From contig CAYYFL010000035.1 in assembly GCA_964471325.1 (NCBI GenBank), positions 1-7,494 of the forward strand: DNA of 7,494 nt, read 5' to 3'. Below are positions 5,568 to 7,494 of this stretch, piece after piece (the stretch's first letter is position 1; each line of letters opens with the position of its first letter). Both the position numbers and the translations under genes were made by a program. The notes beneath the pieces are model-generated. The model made no database searches and was not told the origin of the DNA. It was given only the letters and a program-made list of their open reading frames with translations. The DNA is from Velamenicoccus sp964471325. Its GTDB lineage: Bacteria; Omnitrophota; Gorgyraeia; Velamenicoccales; Velamenicoccaceae.

Positions 5568-6523
5568 AGATGGTCACGACATGGTCCCAAGCCGTCTGTG
5601 AGATGCGGTTAGGCGCCGGACGACAGGAGGGCGGCAGCCGCAAGGTGACGTTGACGGTGGGCGGCGAAGAGACATTGCCGTTTTTATTCAAGGAAGGCGC
5701 TTTGCCGCATGCGCCGCTCGTAGCGGCTGAAATCTTCGATATTCCTCCGGACGACGATCCGGAGGCTTTGCGCTGCGATCTCAAGGGGATCAGTAAGGAT
5801 CCGGCGGCATGGGCCAAGGCCATGGTCGAAGAGGTGGGGGCCGACTTGGTTTGTCTCAAGCTGGCAGGCATCCATCCGGACGGCGCCCATGCGCCGGCAG
5901 AACAAGCTGTAAATCTGGTCAAAAAGGTCCTCGATGCCGTGGACAGGCCTTTGATCGTTCTTGGGTGCGGAGAGGCGGGCCGCGATAACGAGGTCTTGCC
6001 GCTCGTCTCGGAGGCGACGAAGGGGGAGCGTCTCCTTTTCGGCGATGCCGTTCAGGAAAATTACAAGACATTGACGGCCGCCTGCATTGCCGACGGCCAC
6101 AACATCATTGCCGAATCGCCGATCGACGTAAATATCGCCAAACAGCTGAATATCCTGATTTCCGATCTGGGGATGCCCCTGGACCGCATCATCATCAATC
6201 CGACCATCGGCGCTTTGGGATACGGCCTGGAATACGCCTATTCCATCATGGAACGCGCCAGGAACGCGGCGCTCTCGGGCGACAAGATGCTGGCTATGCC
6301 TTTTATTTGTTTTGTCGGCCAGGAAAGCTGGCGCGCCAAGGAGGCGAAAGTCCCCGCAAGCGAGTCCCCGGCGTGGGGAGATGAGAGAGATAGGGGCATT
6401 ATGTGGGAGGTCGTTACAGCCATGTCTTGTCTGCAGGCGGGCGCAGACATCTTGACGATGAGGCACCCGCAGGCCATCAAGATCGTCAAGTCGGAAATCC
6501 AGGAATTGATGAAGAAGACCTAG
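5552..6523 (+). CDS. acsD: Corrinoid iron-sulfur protein small (delta) subunit
   Basis: A 323-residue TIM-barrel protein, the usual AcsD length. It pairs with AcsC to form CFeSP and helps hold the corrinoid at the subunit interface. Family stretches visible: VTLTVGGEETLPF near residue 37, GADLVCLKLAG (about 96-106), VLGCGEAGRDNEVLP, QENYKTLTAACIADGHNIIA, SPIDVNIAKQLNILI, GALGYGLEYAYSIMERAR, and C-terminal TMRHPQAIKIVKSEIQELM. The ATG at 5552 overlaps the 3' end of cooC by 16 nt and has GGAG (5541-5544) seven bases upstream. An earlier in-frame ATG at 5495 would add a 19-residue sequence read from inside cooC and is unlikely. Sequestering of the cooC start could therefore also lower AcsD unless acsD initiates independently, which matters because AcsC and AcsD are needed in equal amounts. 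Confidence 0.97.
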   Translation: MAEELKMVTTWSQAVCEMRLGAGRQEGGSRKVTLTVGGEETLPFLFKEGALPHAPLVAAEIFDIPPDDDPEALRCDLKGISKDPAAWAKAMVEEVGADLVCLKLAGIHPDGAHAPAEQAVNLVKKVLDAVDRPLIVLGCGEAGRDNEVLPLVSEATKGERLLFGDAVQENYKTLTAACIADGHNIIAESPIDVNIAKQLNILISDLGMPLDRIIINPTIGALGYGLEYAYSIMERARNAALSGDKMLAMPFICFVGQESWRAKEAKVPASESPAWGDERDRGIMWEVVTAMSCLQAGADILTMRHPQAIKIVKSEIQELMKKT

Positions 6524-6558
6524 TTTTAAAATTATAGTTTACGACTTACGGCTTATTT
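6524..6558 (+). other. AT-rich acsD-acsE spacer with a TTACGRC heptamer repeat
   Basis: The 35-base gap is much more AT-rich than its surroundings. It contains two adjacent heptamers, TTACGAC (6539-6545) and TTACGGC (6546-6552), followed by a partial third (TTA). A TATAGT at 6533-6538 resembles a -10 box, but no -35 at normal spacing is evident, so an internal promoter is only a possibility. No clear Shine-Dalgarno precedes acsE. Confidence 0.4.
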
Positions 6559-7359
6559 ATGTATATCATCGGCGAATTGATCAACGGGATGTATCGTAAC
6601 GTCAGGGAGGCCTTGGCTAGCCGGGATGCGTCTGCCATCAAGACGTTGGCCCGCCGTCAGGTCGAGGCAGGCGCGGATGCGCTGGATATCAACTGCGGCC
6701 CTTTGTCGAAGGACCCCGTAGAGGATATGCGCTGGCTTGTTGAGACGATCCAGTCCGAGGTCGCCGTGCCTCTATGTCTGGACAGTACAAAACAGGCCGT
6801 GATCGAAGAGGGATTGAAGGCCTGCCGCGGCAAGGCGATCATCAATTCCACGACGGCAGACGCCGACAAGCTCGACGCCTACCTGGCCCTGGCCTTGAAA
6901 CACCGCGCATCTTTGATTGCGCTGACCATCGATAAGAAGGGCGTGCCTCAGGACAAGGAGAAGCGTCTGGAACTGGCGGCTTTTATCCTTGAGCGCGCCG
7001 CCGGCGCCGGTCTTGAGGCTGCCGAGCTATATCTGGACCCGGTTCTCCTGCCGGTCAATGTCGCCCAGAACCAACTTGAGGATATCCTGCGTGTCATCAG
7101 CGATTTCAAATTATTGACGACGCCTGCGGTCAAGAGCGTCGTGGGGTTGAGCAATATCTCCCAAGGGTCGAAGAACCGCTCGATCATCAACAGGACGTTT
7201 TTGGTCATGGCGCAGGCCGCCGGGCTTGAGGCGGCTATCCTTGATCCCCTGGACCAGGAGCTGATGCGGTCTTTGATCACGGGTGCGTTGATCCTCAACA
7301 AGGCGATCTACTGTGATTCCTATATCGAGGCATACCTGAAGAGCAAGCCCAAATCTTAG
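6559..7359 (+). CDS. acsE: Methyltetrahydrofolate:corrinoid iron-sulfur protein methyltransferase (MeTr)
   Basis: A 266-residue TIM barrel of the pterin-binding (DHPS-like) family; Moorella MeTr is about 262 residues. It transfers the N5-methyl of methyl-THF to Co(I) of AcsCD. The N-terminus MYIIGELINGM matches the family start. Residues known to bind or activate the pterin in Moorella MeTr fall at the same numbers: D75 in LCLDSTK, N96 in INSTTAD, D160 in LYLDPVLLP and N199 in GLSNISQG. DINCGP (43-48) is also present. The enzyme should therefore be active and belong to the CFeSP-dedicated type rather than to methionine synthase or a vitamin B12 demethylase methyltransferase. The start at 6559 is supported by the family N-terminus although no good ribosome-binding site is visible. 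It lies 35 nt after acsD and is the last recognisable pathway gene in the window. Confidence 0.97.
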   Translation: MYIIGELINGMYRNVREALASRDASAIKTLARRQVEAGADALDINCGPLSKDPVEDMRWLVETIQSEVAVPLCLDSTKQAVIEEGLKACRGKAIINSTTADADKLDAYLALALKHRASLIALTIDKKGVPQDKEKRLELAAFILERAAGAGLEAAELYLDPVLLPVNVAQNQLEDILRVISDFKLLTTPAVKSVVGLSNISQGSKNRSIINRTFLVMAQAAGLEAAILDPLDQELMRSLITGALILNKAIYCDSYIEAYLKSKPKS

Positions 7360-7393
7360 GCATGAGGAGCCGTTTTCCCAACCGCTCATCAAG

Positions 7394-7494
7394 ATGGCCG
7401 ACCCGGCAGCAGGACAGCGATGCACCCGTTCCGACAGAACTACCATTTTCGTGCTCTTGTCGCTCTTGGCCGTTCTGACTTTTATTTCTTTCCG
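7394..7494 (+). CDS. Possible start of a membrane-protein gene (cut by window end)
   Basis: An ATG at 7394 opens a frame that runs off the window after 33 codons. It reads MADPAAGQRCTRSDRTT followed by a strongly hydrophobic run (IFVLLSLLAVLTFISF), which looks like an N-terminal membrane anchor after a basic segment. No Shine-Dalgarno is evident before it; a GAGGAG at 7364-7369 is too far away. Another frame is also open here (ATG 7423), so the frame is not certain. No family is recognised and it need not belong to the acs operon. Nothing else is evident in 7360-7393: no convincing terminator follows acsE. Confidence 0.33.
   Translation, partial: MADPAAGQRCTRSDRTTIFVLLSLLAVLTFISF

Noticed and set aside
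7362..7390. Hairpin after acsE (ATGAG with CTCAT) as a terminator
   Set aside because: Only five pairs with an 18-base loop and no following T-run.

Overview
The window holds seven genes, all on the + strand and closely packed. They belong to the methyl branch and carbonyl branch maturation machinery of the bacterial Wood-Ljungdahl (acetyl-CoA) pathway, preceded by two nickel-cofactor genes. In order: the 3' end of larB, larC, acsC (large subunit of the corrinoid iron-sulfur protein, CFeSP), a RACo-type reductive activator of CFeSP (acsV), cooC/acsF (nickel-maturation ATPase), acsD (CFeSP small subunit), acsE (methyl-tetrahydrofolate:CFeSP methyltransferase), and about 135 bases that may open a membrane-protein gene. 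The source is a bacterium with a Wood-Ljungdahl pathway: the CFeSP subunits and methyltransferase are of the bacterial (Moorella-like) type, not the archaeal type. Base composition looks moderately GC-rich. A phylum cannot be fixed from these genes; Omnitrophota or another uncultured anaerobic lineage is a guess only.

How the genes work together: AcsE moves the methyl group from methyl-THF to the Co(I) corrinoid of AcsCD. AcsCD carries it to acetyl-CoA synthase (not encoded here). The RACo-type protein re-reduces corrinoid that has been oxidised to Co(II). CooC/AcsF prepares the nickel enzymes (CODH and/or ACS). LarB and LarC belong to nickel-pincer-nucleotide cofactor synthesis, and LarC is a nickel insertase. 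The order acsC-activator-acsF-acsD-acsE is the one I recall for Moorella thermoacetica. There acsA and acsB come first; here larBC occupies that position.

The genes are probably co-transcribed: larB/larC overlap by 4 nt, larC/acsC are 2 nt apart, and cooC/acsD overlap by 16 nt. Three gaps break this packing. The acsC-acsV gap (2635-2780) is filled from the acsC stop codon to the acsV ribosome-binding site by three tandem 45-46 bp units. Units 1 and 3 are identical. Unit 2 has diverged but keeps both predicted hairpins through compensatory base changes. The acsV-cooC gap (4713-4811) holds a set of hairpins, the last of which encloses the cooC ribosome-binding site and reaches its start codon. 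The acsD-acsE gap (6524-6558) is short and AT-rich and lacks a clear Shine-Dalgarno sequence. The two structured spacers flanking acsV are the least explained parts of the window and the best candidates for undescribed RNA elements. The proteins, apart from a locally shortened LarC, look like standard family members.
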